From Microbaculum marinisediminis (GTDB lineage Bacteria; Pseudomonadota; Alphaproteobacteria; Rhizobiales; Tepidamorphaceae), in assembly GCF_025397915.1 (NCBI RefSeq), contig NZ_JALIDZ010000008.1:186001-250000 (forward strand): 64,000 nucleotides of DNA, in the 5' to 3' direction. Shown piece by piece: positions 43,310-52,743 of the stretch (position 1 is its first letter; every line of letters starts with the position of its first letter). A program made the position numbers and the translations under genes. The notes beneath the pieces were generated by a model. That model was not told the origin of the DNA and ran no database searches. It worked only from the letters and a program-made list of their open reading frames with translations.

Positions 43310-45058
43310 TCAGGAATCGGTGAAGCGGCCGCGATACAGCGTGATCGGCGGTCGGGCGCTCGGGTCGGTAACGACGTCGATCACGGTCGGGCCGGTCGCG
43401 GCCAATGCGTCCGCAATCGCGTCGGCGACATCGCCGGGCGTTTCCGCGCGAATGCCCCGCGCGCCGCAAGCCCTTGCAATCGCTGCGTGATCGACCGGCG
43501 CGAAATGGCAGGCCTCGGTATGCGCCCCGAACAGGACATCCTCGGCGTCCTTCTGATATCCGAGGATCTGGTTGTTCAGGACAATGACCGTGACGGAAAG
43601 CGACAGCCTGACAGCCGTCTCGAGTTCGGCCCAGCAATGGGCGAATCCGCCGTCGCCGGTCACGCAGACCACTGGCGCCTCGGGACGGCCAAGCTTGGCC
43701 CCGATCGCCATCGGCAGCCCCCATCCAAGGCCCGCGAGGCCACGTGGCGACAGAAACCGCATTCCCGGCCTGCGGGCGGTCAGGAAGTTGCCGGTCCACA
43801 CGGAGGCATAGCTCGCGTCCGACACAACGGTTGCATCCGGGCTCAGACGCTTGTCCAGCTCCAGCATCACCCGCTCCGGCCGCACCGGACTGGCGGTCGT
43901 CTCGAGATGGCCGGGGAGCCGGTCGCGGAACTGACCGACGGCGTTGCCGATCTCCGCCTCGAAGCCGGTGCGGCTTTTGCTTCGGACCGTGAGATCCATC
44001 CCGTCGAGCGCGCCGGCGAGCGCTTCGAGCCCCGATCGGGCGTCGCCGACGAGCCGTTCGGCTTCATAGTTGCGGCCGATCTCCTCGCCGTCGACGTCGA
44101 GGTGGATATAGCGGGCCTCGCGCGGATACAGCCGCCAGGAATTGGTGCCGTTCTGGTTCGTGCGGTTGCCGACCAGCAGAATGACATCGGCATCTCTGAC
44201 GAAATCGTGCAGATGCTCGGTCCGCGCGCCCTCGCCCATGAAATAGCCGACGACCCCGAGCGACAGCGGGTGATCCTCGGATACGGCCCCCTTGCCCATC
44301 GGCGTGGTCGCCACGGGCAGATGGAACCGCTGCTGGAGGTCCGCCAGCACCGCGTGCGCCTGCGACAGATGCACCCCGCCGCCGGCGATCACCAACGGCC
44401 GCCGGGCATTCGCGATCAGTTCGGCAGCGCGCCGGACGGCTGCGGCGTCGGGCGCGCACCGGTCGAGCGGAAAGCCGCCGAGGGCGACACGCCGGATCGG
44501 CTCCGACCGCACGCCGGCGGCCAGGACGTTGCCGGGCACGAGCAGCACGGCCGGACCGGGTCGCCCGGTCGTGGCCGCAGTCACCGCCATGTCTACGTAG
44601 TCGTCGATCCGATCGGCATCGTCTACCCGGCGCACCCACTTGGCGACGCCGGCGAACAGCGAACGGTGATCGAGCTCCTGGAACGCGTTGCGGTCGGCCA
44701 TGTCGGCGGTCACCTCCTGCACCAACGCGATCACAGGGATCGAGGCCTTCAGCGCTTCCGCGAGCGGGGCGACCAGAAGCGTTGCCGCCGGCCCGTTCTG
44801 GGCGGTGACGAGCGCAACGCGGTTGGTGATCCGCGCATAGGCGTCCGCCATCGCGCCGCCGGCGTGCTCCGTCCGGTAGACCGCCTGCGTGATGCCGTGC
44901 GACGGCGCCACCAGATGGAACAGAGAGGGGATGCTCTGGCCGAACGCGACGGTGACGCCGTGCCGGGCGAACGCCCGGGCGAACGCATGTCCGCCCGAGT
45001 TCGCATTGTCTGCAATGGCACGATGCCGGTCGGTCGTGACGTTGTCGGCTACAAGCAA
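43310..45058 (-). CDS. thiamine-diphosphate-dependent enzyme (acetolactate synthase-like family)
   Basis: A 582-residue three-domain ThDP enzyme. The cofactor-activating Glu is E64 in RTEHAGGAMADAYAR. The ThDP/Mg motif is GDGGFAHCWAELETA followed by VIVLNN at the usual distance. The start is TTG at 45058 with GAGGGA upstream; no better start exists. The family includes acetolactate synthase, benzoylformate decarboxylase, oxalyl-CoA decarboxylase and cyclohexane-1,2-dione hydrolase. Lying among CoA-thioester enzymes and far from biosynthetic genes, it is probably catabolic; carbon-carbon cleavage of a diketone or 2-oxo acid is possible. Confidence 0.85.
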   Translation of the reverse strand: MLVADNVTTDRHRAIADNANSGGHAFARAFARHGVTVAFGQSIPSLFHLVAPSHGITQAVYRTEHAGGAMADAYARITNRVALVTAQNGPAATLLVAPLAEALKASIPVIALVQEVTADMADRNAFQELDHRSLFAGVAKWVRRVDDADRIDDYVDMAVTAATTGRPGPAVLLVPGNVLAAGVRSEPIRRVALGGFPLDRCAPDAAAVRRAAELIANARRPLVIAGGGVHLSQAHAVLADLQQRFHLPVATTPMGKGAVSEDHPLSLGVVGYFMGEGARTEHLHDFVRDADVILLVGNRTNQNGTNSWRLYPREARYIHLDVDGEEIGRNYEAERLVGDARSGLEALAGALDGMDLTVRSKSRTGFEAEIGNAVGQFRDRLPGHLETTASPVRPERVMLELDKRLSPDATVVSDASYASVWTGNFLTARRPGMRFLSPRGLAGLGWGLPMAIGAKLGRPEAPVVCVTGDGGFAHCWAELETAVRLSLSVTVIVLNNQILGYQKDAEDVLFGAHTEACHFAPVDHAAIARACGARGIRAETPGDVADAIADALAATGPTVIDVVTDPSARPPITLYRGRFTDS

Positions 45059-45070
45059 GACGGTTTCCCT

Positions 45071-45904
45071 CTAGGCCGCTTCGGCGGCCTTAAGCTCCTG
45101 CTCCCAGAGCTCCAGCATCAGCTTCGGGCTCGCGGTCGCGCTGTCGAGGCGACGCAATCCGTTGGGGTCGATGACCTCGCGGATCACGTGAAGTTCTTCC
45201 GGCGTCGGGACAGCGGTGACCGGAACGTCCTTGCCGGGATCGGGAAGCTCGAAGCCGGTCCGCTCCTGCACCGTCTCGAAGGACACGCCAGGATGGAGCG
45301 AAACCACGCGCATGGTCCCGTCGGGGCCGCCGTAATCGAAGACGCCGAGATCCGAGACGACCATTCCGGGCGCCGCGGGACGCATGATCTGCTCTCCGAG
45401 ATCCGGCGTCTGGCCGAAGCCGCAGACAAAATCGACCTTCTCGACGAACGTACGTGGAGACTGTGTGCGAATATGGAAGTTCAGCCGTTCGCAACCCCAG
45501 AGGTCGTCCGGGATTCCCCGCGCGCCGATGAACTGCGCACGCGGCTTGCGCCAGTCGCCGATGACCGAGATGTTGGAAGCCCCTCTCCGGTCGATCTGGA
45601 CCGCGCCGATCCAGATCTGCAGCTTCTGCTGCGCGATCATCCGGAACATCTGCTCCCAGTCGAGCGCCATCTTTGCGGTCGCGTCGAGCGTCCATTCCTC
45701 GGACAGGGACTTGGCGTGGACGTCCGGGTCTGCCGCCGCGCGCGAGGCCGTCGTCAGGAACAGGTTCGGTGCGTACAGCGTCTTGGCCAGACGCGCGGAC
45801 AGATCCCCGAGGATCGTCGCGCCGACGCCGAGGCCGCTGTCGCGGTACTCCTTCGACATGCGGGCGATGATGAGTTCTTCGAGCGTATAGTTTGTATCAG
45901 TCAT
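45071..45904 (-). CDS. CoA-transferase family subunit B, IpdB-like
   Basis: A 277-residue subunit beginning MTDTNYTLEELIIARMSKEY, with TILGDLSARLAKTLYAPNLF, GAVQIDRRGASNISVIGDWR and the VVSDLGVFDYGGPDGTMRVV segment of the glutaconate-CoA-transferase beta family. I find no SENG-type catalytic Glu motif of ordinary class I CoA-transferases. IpdAB of steroid degraders likewise lacks it and hydrolyses a ring C-C bond. The ATG overlaps the last base of the subunit A stop. Confidence 0.85.
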   Translation of the reverse strand: MTDTNYTLEELIIARMSKEYRDSGLGVGATILGDLSARLAKTLYAPNLFLTTASRAAADPDVHAKSLSEEWTLDATAKMALDWEQMFRMIAQQKLQIWIGAVQIDRRGASNISVIGDWRKPRAQFIGARGIPDDLWGCERLNFHIRTQSPRTFVEKVDFVCGFGQTPDLGEQIMRPAAPGMVVSDLGVFDYGGPDGTMRVVSLHPGVSFETVQERTGFELPDPGKDVPVTAVPTPEELHVIREVIDPNGLRRLDSATASPKLMLELWEQELKAAEAA

Positions 45905-46698
45905 CAGGCACTCGCTAGGTGTTCGCTGAGCCAGGCATGGTCGGTGGCGTTCTTCTGGTATTCGAGGACTTTCGGCAGGTCGAAGCGGTAGTCGGGGAAG
46001 ACCGCCGAGAAGCCGCCGCCGCGCGGCGCCTCGACGACGGCATCCACCCACAGCCGCGAAATGAAGGTCGACCGGCCACGGCGCTCGCCGGGGATCTCGT
46101 CGACGATCTTCTCCGCTGTGAGAATGACGCGCGACGCCGCCTGGATCAGCAGCATGTCGGCGAAGGAGTCGCCGTGAATGAGGGCATTGCCCGAGGCATC
46201 CGCCTCATTGACGTGCACGATGGCCACGTCCGGGGCGAGCGGCGGCACCGCGAGCAGCTGTTCGCCGGTCAGGGGACAGGCCATCGGCTGGAAGACATTG
46301 GTCGCAGTCGTCAGCAGATCGGTGCCCAGGCCGAAGCGCGACGGCAGGAACGGAAGCCGCTTCGCCGCGGCCTCGTAGGCCGTCATCATCAGGCCCTCGG
46401 AATACTCGACGGCCTCAAGCTCGCCGGCCTGACGGGCGGCGCGGAAATTGGGCGCCAGCCCGAAGAGATCGAATCCGACGAAGGAGAAATGCAGCCGCCG
46501 GACCTTGCCCATACCGATCAGCAGGTCCACCTCGGGACCGCCGAGGAAGGAGGCGATTTCCAGGTCCTCAAGATCGGACCGCGCGATCGCCGCGGCCGCT
46601 GCGATCGGTTTGCGCTGCAGCCCGCCGCCGCCAAACCCAATCAGGTCGTCGTTGCCGATCGAGGAGACCATCTCCTGAAGATCAATGCGTTTGCTCAT
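45904..46698 (-). CDS. CoA-transferase family subunit A, IpdA-like
   Basis: A 264-residue subunit (MSKRIDLQEMVSSIGNDDLI). It has the GFGGGGLQRKPIAAAAAIAR glycine-rich CoA loop, the FLGGPEVDLLIGMGKVRRLH block and KRLPFLPSRFGLGTDLL, all resembling IpdA. A GTG at 46716 overlaps the ligase stop as GTGA and is an alternative start. It forms a complex with subunit B. The pair could be a CoA-transferase or a ring-cleaving hydrolase like IpdAB; the likeness was judged from recalled sequence. Confidence 0.85.
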   Translation of the reverse strand: MSKRIDLQEMVSSIGNDDLIGFGGGGLQRKPIAAAAAIARSDLEDLEIASFLGGPEVDLLIGMGKVRRLHFSFVGFDLFGLAPNFRAARQAGELEAVEYSEGLMMTAYEAAAKRLPFLPSRFGLGTDLLTTATNVFQPMACPLTGEQLLAVPPLAPDVAIVHVNEADASGNALIHGDSFADMLLIQAASRVILTAEKIVDEIPGERRGRSTFISRLWVDAVVEAPRGGGFSAVFPDYRFDLPKVLEYQKNATDHAWLSEHLASA

Positions 46699-46712
46699 GG
46701 TGTCCGTCTTCT

Positions 46713-48143
46713 TCACTTTCTCAAGTCCAGGAGGCGTTTGGTCTTGTTCTGGGCGCCAAGCCCGGTGTGGATCGCGAGCGTTCCCGGATCGGCGATCTCG
46801 ACGTCGACGCGGACGCCGAGGTCGCGATGCAGCGCGGCCTCCATGTCGGCCCGGAACACCTCCGCATCGACGTCGGTCGACTTGCGTTCGACGCGGACGA
46901 CGAACTTCTCGCGCAGCGAAAGCCCCTCGCCCTCGTTCGAGACGACGCAGATGTATTCGCCGTTGGCGCGCGGATCGCGCGAGACCGCTTCCATGCAGGC
47001 CAGCGGGTAGACGTTGGTGCCGCGCAGCTTCACCATCTCGTCGCTGCGCCCCCGGAAGTTGGAAAGCTTATGGGTGCACAGCCCGCAGCCGCATTCCTCG
47101 CGCGGATAGACCGCCAGAAGGTCCCGCATGTTGAAGCGGATGATCGGCGGAGCGCTGCGATACAGGCTGGTCGCGATCAGATTGCCGGTTTCACCGAGCG
47201 GCAGCGCCTTGCCCGACGCGATGTCGGTGATCTCGATGTAGACCGTGTCCTCGCTGATATGCATCCCCGCCTTTTCGCGGCACTCGAAGGCGATTTCGCC
47301 GATTTCGTGGGTGCCGTAGTTGTCATAGACGGGCGCGTTCCACGCCTCTTCGAGACGTTTGCGGCGCGTGCCGTCGGCATCCGGTCCGATGTGCGAGTGG
47401 ATCTGCCGGGTCTTGAGCTGATGCAGGTCGAATCCGGTGTCGCGCGCGACCTCCGTGAGACGGGCCAGATACTCAGCGCGGGTGAACCAGGCAGTCGTCC
47501 CCCATGCCTTGGCGTACTGGAGCTGCCGTTCGCTCGACGTGACGTTTCCGGATCCGGTCGTCATCGGGATCGCGCCGATCCAGTGGAACGCGCCCTGGAG
47601 CGTGCACCAGGCCGCGTTGGCCAGCGAGTTCGTATAGGTGATCTGAATGATGTCCGAGGGGCGCAGACCCTGCGCCCAGAACGCCCGCGCGCTCTGGATG
47701 CCCTGCACTTCCAGCGCATGCGCGTCGAACAGTGTAACCCGCGGTAGGCCGGTCGTGCCGCCGCTGGTCAGGATCCGCACGTGCGCCTCGCTCAGATACT
47801 CCGGTGAGCCGGGCTGGTGGCTGCCGAACGGTGGCGCGCTTTCGATCGCGGTCTTGAGATCGTCGCTGGTGAAGACCGGGATCTTCTCTATGTCGTCGAT
47901 GCTGCGGATGTCGCCGGGCTCGAGGCCGACGGCGCGCCAGCGATCGCGATAGAAGGGCAGCTTCCAGGCATCGGCGACGCGCTCGAGGAAACGTGCGCTC
48001 TGAAGCGCCCGCATCTCGTCGGCGGACATGCGCCCGGTGGTCGTCTCGAACAGCCCCGGCGGGGGATAGGCCTTGGTCAACGCCGCCCAGTCCAGGGATT
48101 GCCAGTAGTAGTGTGGTTTTTCCAACGTCACGGTCGCATCCAT
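46713..48143 (-). CDS. phenylacetate-CoA ligase (PaaK) family protein
   Basis: A 476-residue AMP-forming ligase of the PaaK type. It has the P-loop ILTSGGTTGLPRV, YDNYGTHEIGEIAFEC and the hinge GRSDEMVKLRGTNVYPLACM typical of aryl- and cyclic-acid CoA ligases. It would activate the acid brought in by the ABC transporter encoded just upstream. The ATG at 48143 is used; a GTG at 48167 is possible. Confidence 0.88.
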   Translation of the reverse strand: MDATVTLEKPHYYWQSLDWAALTKAYPPPGLFETTTGRMSADEMRALQSARFLERVADAWKLPFYRDRWRAVGLEPGDIRSIDDIEKIPVFTSDDLKTAIESAPPFGSHQPGSPEYLSEAHVRILTSGGTTGLPRVTLFDAHALEVQGIQSARAFWAQGLRPSDIIQITYTNSLANAAWCTLQGAFHWIGAIPMTTGSGNVTSSERQLQYAKAWGTTAWFTRAEYLARLTEVARDTGFDLHQLKTRQIHSHIGPDADGTRRKRLEEAWNAPVYDNYGTHEIGEIAFECREKAGMHISEDTVYIEITDIASGKALPLGETGNLIATSLYRSAPPIIRFNMRDLLAVYPREECGCGLCTHKLSNFRGRSDEMVKLRGTNVYPLACMEAVSRDPRANGEYICVVSNEGEGLSLREKFVVRVERKSTDVDAEVFRADMEAALHRDLGVRVDVEIADPGTLAIHTGLGAQNKTKRLLDLRK

Positions 48144-48245
48144 TGCCGGCCGGGCCGGTCCTTGCACGGCGCGCGGGGCGCCTCACTTCTCGGAAGTCGG
48201 GGGCCGGATTGTCGTCCGGTCCTGATTGACGGGTCGGTCATGCGG

Positions 48246-49973
48246 CTAGCGGGATTCCAGCCGGCGCGCCGTATAGATCTGGAACGGCACGACGATCGCG
48301 AGGAGAGCCAGCATCAGCATGATCGATAGGGCGGCGGTTCCCGGTAGATCGGGGAACTGCCACATGTTCCACAGCGCCGACGCGGCGACGACATTGGTCG
48401 TCGACAAGAGCATCAGCGGCGCCGTGAGATCGCGGGCACTGTGGGCGAAGACCCACAGCCAGCCATTGACGAACTGCGGCCAGACGAGTGGCAGCACCAC
48501 GGTGCGCAGCGACGTCAGCCAGCTCGCGCCGCTGACCAGGGCCGCGTCCTGCAACTCGGTGTGCAGCTGGATCAGAGCGGAGCTCATGGTCCGCACGCCG
48601 AACGCCAGGAAGACGGTCGAATGGGCGATTACAATGACCCAGATCGTGCCGTAGACGGGTGTTCGCAGGTAAATCAGCACGATCGCCAGCACCAGGACAA
48701 TCGGCGGAATGGCCATCGGCGCGAACGACAGCGCGTCGAGCGCCCTGCCGATCCGGCTTCCCGATCGCGTGGTAAACCAGCCGATCAGGGTCGACAGGAC
48801 CATCACGACCGTGGCGCTGGTCACGACCAGCACGATGGTGTTGATCGCCGCCCGCATGATCACCGGATTGGCGATCACGCGGCGGTACACGTCGAGCGAC
48901 AGCCCGGACAGCGCATCGAAGCTCGGCATGACGAAGGTCGTGTTGAGGCTGACCCACAACAACATCATCAACGGCAGTGCCATGACCAGGCAGTAGGAGA
49001 ACACGAAGCCGATCGCGACCGGCTTCCAGCCGCCAAGCGCGATACGGCGCGGCCGGAAGGCCTTGCCGGAGACGACGCGGAACTTCTCGCCAACGCGCGT
49101 CGACCGCATATACGCCCACATCAACCCCAGCGCGATGACCAGAAGGAGCACGCCGAAGGTCGCCGCAAATCCGTAGTTCGGCAGCCCGTTGTCCGGCGAC
49201 GACAGCAGATAGACGCGCGTCGAAAGCACCGGGAAACGGGCGGTCAGGCCGATGATCAGCGGCAGGTCGAATGTCTGCACGACCGCCATGAACATGTAGA
49301 TGCCGATCGAGAACAGACCCGGGACGAGCAGCGGCAGGGTTATGTGGCGGATGACCGTCCAGGCCCGGCCACCATGAACCCGCGCGGCCTGCTCGAGCTG
49401 CGGGTCCATGTTGCGCAGCAGACCGGAGATCATGACGTAGGCGGTCGGCACAACCGCGAAGGCCGTGATGATGGTCAGCGCCCAGAATGAATAGAGCGGA
49501 AACAGGACCCCGCGCACGGCGAACAGCTCGCGGTAGAGCACATTGAGAAAGCCGTTGCCCGGATTGATAAGGAGGATCCAGCCGAAGCCGACGACCAGTG
49601 CCGGCACCGCCATCCACGAAAACATCAGGATCCGCACCAGCGAGCGGCCCGGCATGTTCGTGCGCTCGGTACACCAGGCCATACCGGTGGCGATCGACAC
49701 GCCGATCGCCATCGAGAACAGCGCGTAGACCATGGTGTTGCCGACAAGCTTCCACGTGGTCGGGCTGTTGAACAGTTCCCGGTAGTGCTCGAGGCTGAAC
49801 TGCCACGTCTCCAGCGGCATGGTTCCCGCCGGGGCGAACGACGCACGGATGAGGATCAGGACCGGGCCGAGAACCAGAATGCCGACAACGAGCAGCAGGA
49901 TCGACAGCGTGATCTTCTGCTGGTTCCATCCTGTTGCCGGCTTCACGCCGCCCTGAACAGGGACGTCCGTCAC
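48246..49973 (-). CDS. two-module ABC transporter permease (SfuB/FbpB type)
   Basis: A 575-residue membrane protein with two fused permease modules of about six helices each. Each module has an EAA loop: EQAARVHGGRAWTVIRHITL (first half) and QDAALVSGASWLTSLRTVVL (second half). The GTG start overlaps the ATPase stop by four bases. This arrangement is known from iron(III) and related importers, but here it is followed by a CoA ligase, so an organic acid is a more likely cargo. Confidence 0.9.
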   Translation of the reverse strand: MTDVPVQGGVKPATGWNQQKITLSILLLVVGILVLGPVLILIRASFAPAGTMPLETWQFSLEHYRELFNSPTTWKLVGNTMVYALFSMAIGVSIATGMAWCTERTNMPGRSLVRILMFSWMAVPALVVGFGWILLINPGNGFLNVLYRELFAVRGVLFPLYSFWALTIITAFAVVPTAYVMISGLLRNMDPQLEQAARVHGGRAWTVIRHITLPLLVPGLFSIGIYMFMAVVQTFDLPLIIGLTARFPVLSTRVYLLSSPDNGLPNYGFAATFGVLLLVIALGLMWAYMRSTRVGEKFRVVSGKAFRPRRIALGGWKPVAIGFVFSYCLVMALPLMMLLWVSLNTTFVMPSFDALSGLSLDVYRRVIANPVIMRAAINTIVLVVTSATVVMVLSTLIGWFTTRSGSRIGRALDALSFAPMAIPPIVLVLAIVLIYLRTPVYGTIWVIVIAHSTVFLAFGVRTMSSALIQLHTELQDAALVSGASWLTSLRTVVLPLVWPQFVNGWLWVFAHSARDLTAPLMLLSTTNVVAASALWNMWQFPDLPGTAALSIMLMLALLAIVVPFQIYTARRLESR

Positions 49974-51088
49974 TGGCTCTGCTCCGTGGTATCGGCAGGG
50001 ACGATCGCGCATCGGTCAGCGGGGACATGCAGAAAAATCTCCTGCCCCGGTTCGTAGCCCGCATACGGATTGAGCATCAGCACCAGCTTCTGTCCGCCGG
50101 CATCGATTTCGGTTTCCACGACATCACCCAGGAAACTCAGCGAGGTGATGCGCGCGGAGAAACAGTTTTCGCGTGACGTGGAGTCCGCTTCGCTCAGCAG
50201 CTCCACCGCTTGCGGTCGGATAACGGCCACCGCGCGATCGCCGGCTTGCAGGCCCGATGCGACTGTACCGGCGAGTTCGCCGAACGGAACCTCGATACGG
50301 CCCGTCGAACCGCCGGCCATGACGCGGCCCGGTACGAGATTGCTGCGGCCCATGAAGTCGGCTGTGAAAACGCTGTTGGGATGCAGGTAGATTTCGCGCG
50401 GCGTCCCCTGCTGGACGATGGAGCCGCCGCGCATCAGCACTATCTGGTCCGACATGCCGACGGCCTCGACCTGATCGTGGGTGACGAACAGGGTGGTGAT
50501 ACCGACGGATTTTACCAGATTGCGGATTTCGGTACGCATCGTATCGCGCAACTTGGCATCGAGATTGGAAAGGGGCTCGTCGAGAAGCAGCAGGCGCGGC
50601 TGGTGCACCAGGGCCCTGGCAAGCGCCACGCGCTGCTGTTGACCGCCGCTGAGCATCGGCGCCGGCCGGTCGGACAGATGCCCGAGCTCGACCATCTCCA
50701 GCGCCTTGGCGACTTCCCGCCTGACCTCCGCCATTGGCGGCCGCCTGGATCCGTGCACCAGGGGGAACGCGACGTTGTCGAACACGCTCATGTGCGGCCA
50801 GATCGCATAGGACTGGAACACCATGCCGAGTCGCCGCTTGTTCGATGGAATCAGTATGCGTTCGCTACCGGAGAAAACCACCGTGTCGCCCATGCGGATC
50901 GTTCCGCTGTCGGGCGCCTCGAGCCCCGCAATGCACTGAAGCGTTGTCGTCTTGCCGCAGCCACTGGGGCCCAGGAGCGTGAAGAAGGCACCCTCCTCGA
51001 CCGTGAAGGAGACGCCGTCGAGCGCTTTGGTCGGCGCGCGCCCCTCGCTTCCGGGGAAGACCTTCCTGAGACTGTCGATTTTGAGCAT
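49970..51088 (-). CDS. ABC transporter ATP-binding protein (PotA/FbpC type, with TOBE domain)
   Basis: A 372-residue ATPase with Walker A GPSGCGKT (38-45), signature LSGGQQQRVALARAL, Walker B LLLLDEPLSNLD and a C-terminal TOBE-like regulatory domain (about 280-360). It energises the two-module permease. The SBP gene lies 145 bp upstream; that gap may give extra binding-protein expression. Confidence 0.92.
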   Translation of the reverse strand: MLKIDSLRKVFPGSEGRAPTKALDGVSFTVEEGAFFTLLGPSGCGKTTTLQCIAGLEAPDSGTIRMGDTVVFSGSERILIPSNKRRLGMVFQSYAIWPHMSVFDNVAFPLVHGSRRPPMAEVRREVAKALEMVELGHLSDRPAPMLSGGQQQRVALARALVHQPRLLLLDEPLSNLDAKLRDTMRTEIRNLVKSVGITTLFVTHDQVEAVGMSDQIVLMRGGSIVQQGTPREIYLHPNSVFTADFMGRSNLVPGRVMAGGSTGRIEVPFGELAGTVASGLQAGDRAVAVIRPQAVELLSEADSTSRENCFSARITSLSFLGDVVETEIDAGGQKLVLMLNPYAGYEPGQEIFLHVPADRCAIVPADTTEQSQ

Positions 51089-51233
51089 CAGATTACCGTC
51101 GAGGATCCGGTCGAGCCTGGTTCAGGCGTGGTCGCGGTGGCGCGAAACCTGCCGGCATAGGCCGACATAGGCAGAGTACCGTCGCGCGCCCCTGGAAGCA
51201 GTTTGGACAGGCGCGCGACGGGATTGGGGCGAC

Positions 51234-52292
51234 TTACTGGGTCATCTTCTCGGCAATCGCCTTGCGCAGGGCCCGAGCGTTCGCCGTGTCTTCCAGGGAC
51301 CGTTCGGACAGGATCTCGCCGCCGCCGGCATTGAAGGCCTCTACCATCCCGTCGAGCGCGGTTCCCGCACCGATACGCGGCAGTGGCTCGTTCTCGTTCA
51401 CGACCTTGAGGCCTTCCGTGGCTAACCAGGCCGCGAACAGGCGCGCGGTGTTGGGATTGGGCGCATTCTCGGGCACATAGATATGCAGCGACCCCATCGG
51501 CAGGTAATCCTCGAACAGCTTGAAGTTCACGTTGTCGACGCGACCGGCCTGATGAAAGGACGAAATGCCGACCGGCGCCTGACCGACGGAGATCGCCCGG
51601 GTCACCGCTCCGGTTCCGCGCTCCAGGATCGGCTCGTTGGCGAGTATGCCCTCGGCCATTTCGATCGCCTTGTCGTCGCCGATCGCGAAGGAGTAGTAGT
51701 CGACCGGATTGAGCGAGAACGCGTTGACCGCAAACCGTCCCTTCCATTCCGGGGTCATCAGGTCGGCGTAGGACTTGGGAAGCTCGTCTTCCGAGATCAG
51801 GTCCGGATTCCACCCCAGACCGTAGGCGTTATGGGCGATCACCAAACCGGCGCCCTTGATGTCGTCGATGACCGGGTCGACCGCATCGCCGATACCTTCG
51901 AGCTCGCCCCCGAACGTCTCGACCCAGGGATAGGGCTTCAGGATGTCGCGGTCGAACAGAACCGAAATTTCCTGGTTTCCGCCGGAACCGACGACATCGG
52001 CGAAACCGGCACCACCCTGCTCCGCGATCAGCTTCGAGCCAGTCTGTACCGGGCTGGTCGCGGTCCATTCGATCCTGGTGTTGAGACCGAACCGCTCGTT
52101 GAAGGCCTTCGCGACGGCCGTATGGGTCTCGGGCTTGCCGGGACTGGAGACGAGAACGAAGAGCTGCCCTTCGTTTTTCGCGCCCTCAAGGATTTCCTCG
52201 AAGGTTTCCGCCGCTGCGGGAACGGACAGCGCGGCGAGTGCAAGCGCGGACACCGCGACGGCGCCCCGGATCGAGGCGTAAGATCGGCTCAT
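51234..52292 (-). CDS. ABC transporter extracellular solute-binding protein (family 1-like)
   Basis: A 352-residue periplasmic protein from an ATG with GGGAGGAA upstream. A signal peptide ends at about residue 28 (SVPAAA). The mature chain has EGAKNEGQLFVLVSSPGKPE, GLNTRIEWTATSPVQTGSKL and LIAEQGGAGFADVVGSGGNQ, a pattern of the iron(III)/AfuA-like group that also contains carriers for organic acids and aminoethylphosphonate. No iron-binding Tyr pair could be assigned. First gene of the operon, divergent from the IclR gene. Confidence 0.9.
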   Translation of the reverse strand: MSRSYASIRGAVAVSALALAALSVPAAAETFEEILEGAKNEGQLFVLVSSPGKPETHTAVAKAFNERFGLNTRIEWTATSPVQTGSKLIAEQGGAGFADVVGSGGNQEISVLFDRDILKPYPWVETFGGELEGIGDAVDPVIDDIKGAGLVIAHNAYGLGWNPDLISEDELPKSYADLMTPEWKGRFAVNAFSLNPVDYYSFAIGDDKAIEMAEGILANEPILERGTGAVTRAISVGQAPVGISSFHQAGRVDNVNFKLFEDYLPMGSLHIYVPENAPNPNTARLFAAWLATEGLKVVNENEPLPRIGAGTALDGMVEAFNAGGGEILSERSLEDTANARALRKAIAEKMTQ

Positions 52293-52381
52293 GTATTCCT
52301 CCCATTTATTGGAATCAAACGGATCATCAAACACCAGACTTCAAGTCTTATCTTATAAGGAAGCACATCCATAAAGCGGAA

Positions 52382-52393
52382 ATATCGCGATAT
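52382..52393. promoter_or_regulatory. perfect palindrome ATATCGCGATAT
   Basis: A 12-bp perfect palindrome 90 bp upstream of the binding-protein ATG and 12 bp from the TCCA/TGGAA dyad. It may be an operator for one of the two regulators of this locus (IclR at 52744 or TetR at 41273). Confidence 0.4.
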
Positions 52394-52404
52394 ACGATTT
52401 TACA

Positions 52405-52419
52405 CTCCATGATATGGAA
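52405..52419. promoter_or_regulatory. dyad CTCCA-N5-TGGAA, copy 1 of a shared 15-bp motif
   Basis: CTCCATGATATGGAA matches 12 of 15 bases with TTCCACCATATGGAA at 56679-56693. Each copy lies about 90-115 bp upstream of the first gene of a minus-strand CoA-catabolic operon. The adjacent IclR protein is the first candidate to bind it; E. coli IclR uses the same TGGAA/TTCCA arms in the other order. Confidence 0.5.
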
Positions 52420-52743
52420 CACATTGCCTAGCGAACAAAAGACATGCGTCGGGAATACGCAATTCCGCGCACCCCAAGGCAACTAACACTCTGTTCACAG
52501 CGGTTCCGCCTGGACGGGAGAGCGCGCAAAAGATTCGACGTTTGCATCGATCTTTCGACACATTGTACGATAACGCGCAGTTCGGTCAATGGCGAAGGCG
52601 CCTGTCCGCAGGCCTTCGCGTAGGCGGAAACTCCGGCATTTCGCCGGTATGAATGCCTTGTGCGGAAACGAACCCACGTGCGAACGGCCGGTCGGTCGTG
52701 ACGCGGTACCAGACGGCTTCGCGGCTTAGGGAGGATGACACCA

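Larger units (their letters stand above)
52293..52743. other. 451-bp AT-rich control region between binding-protein and iclR-type genes
   Basis: No supported gene. The left 150 bp are the most AT-rich part of the right half of the window and hold CTTATAAG (near 52348), the palindrome at 52382-52393 and the dyad at 52405-52419. The right part is closer to average composition and leads to the IclR ribosome site GGGAGG before 52744. Confidence 0.5.

Noticed and set aside
43487-45991. Very long plus-strand open frame (about 834 codons) opposite the ThDP and CoA-transferase genes
   Set aside because: Low-complexity Arg/Gly/Asp-rich product with no domain; it mirrors well-supported minus-strand genes and is a GC-rich shadow frame.
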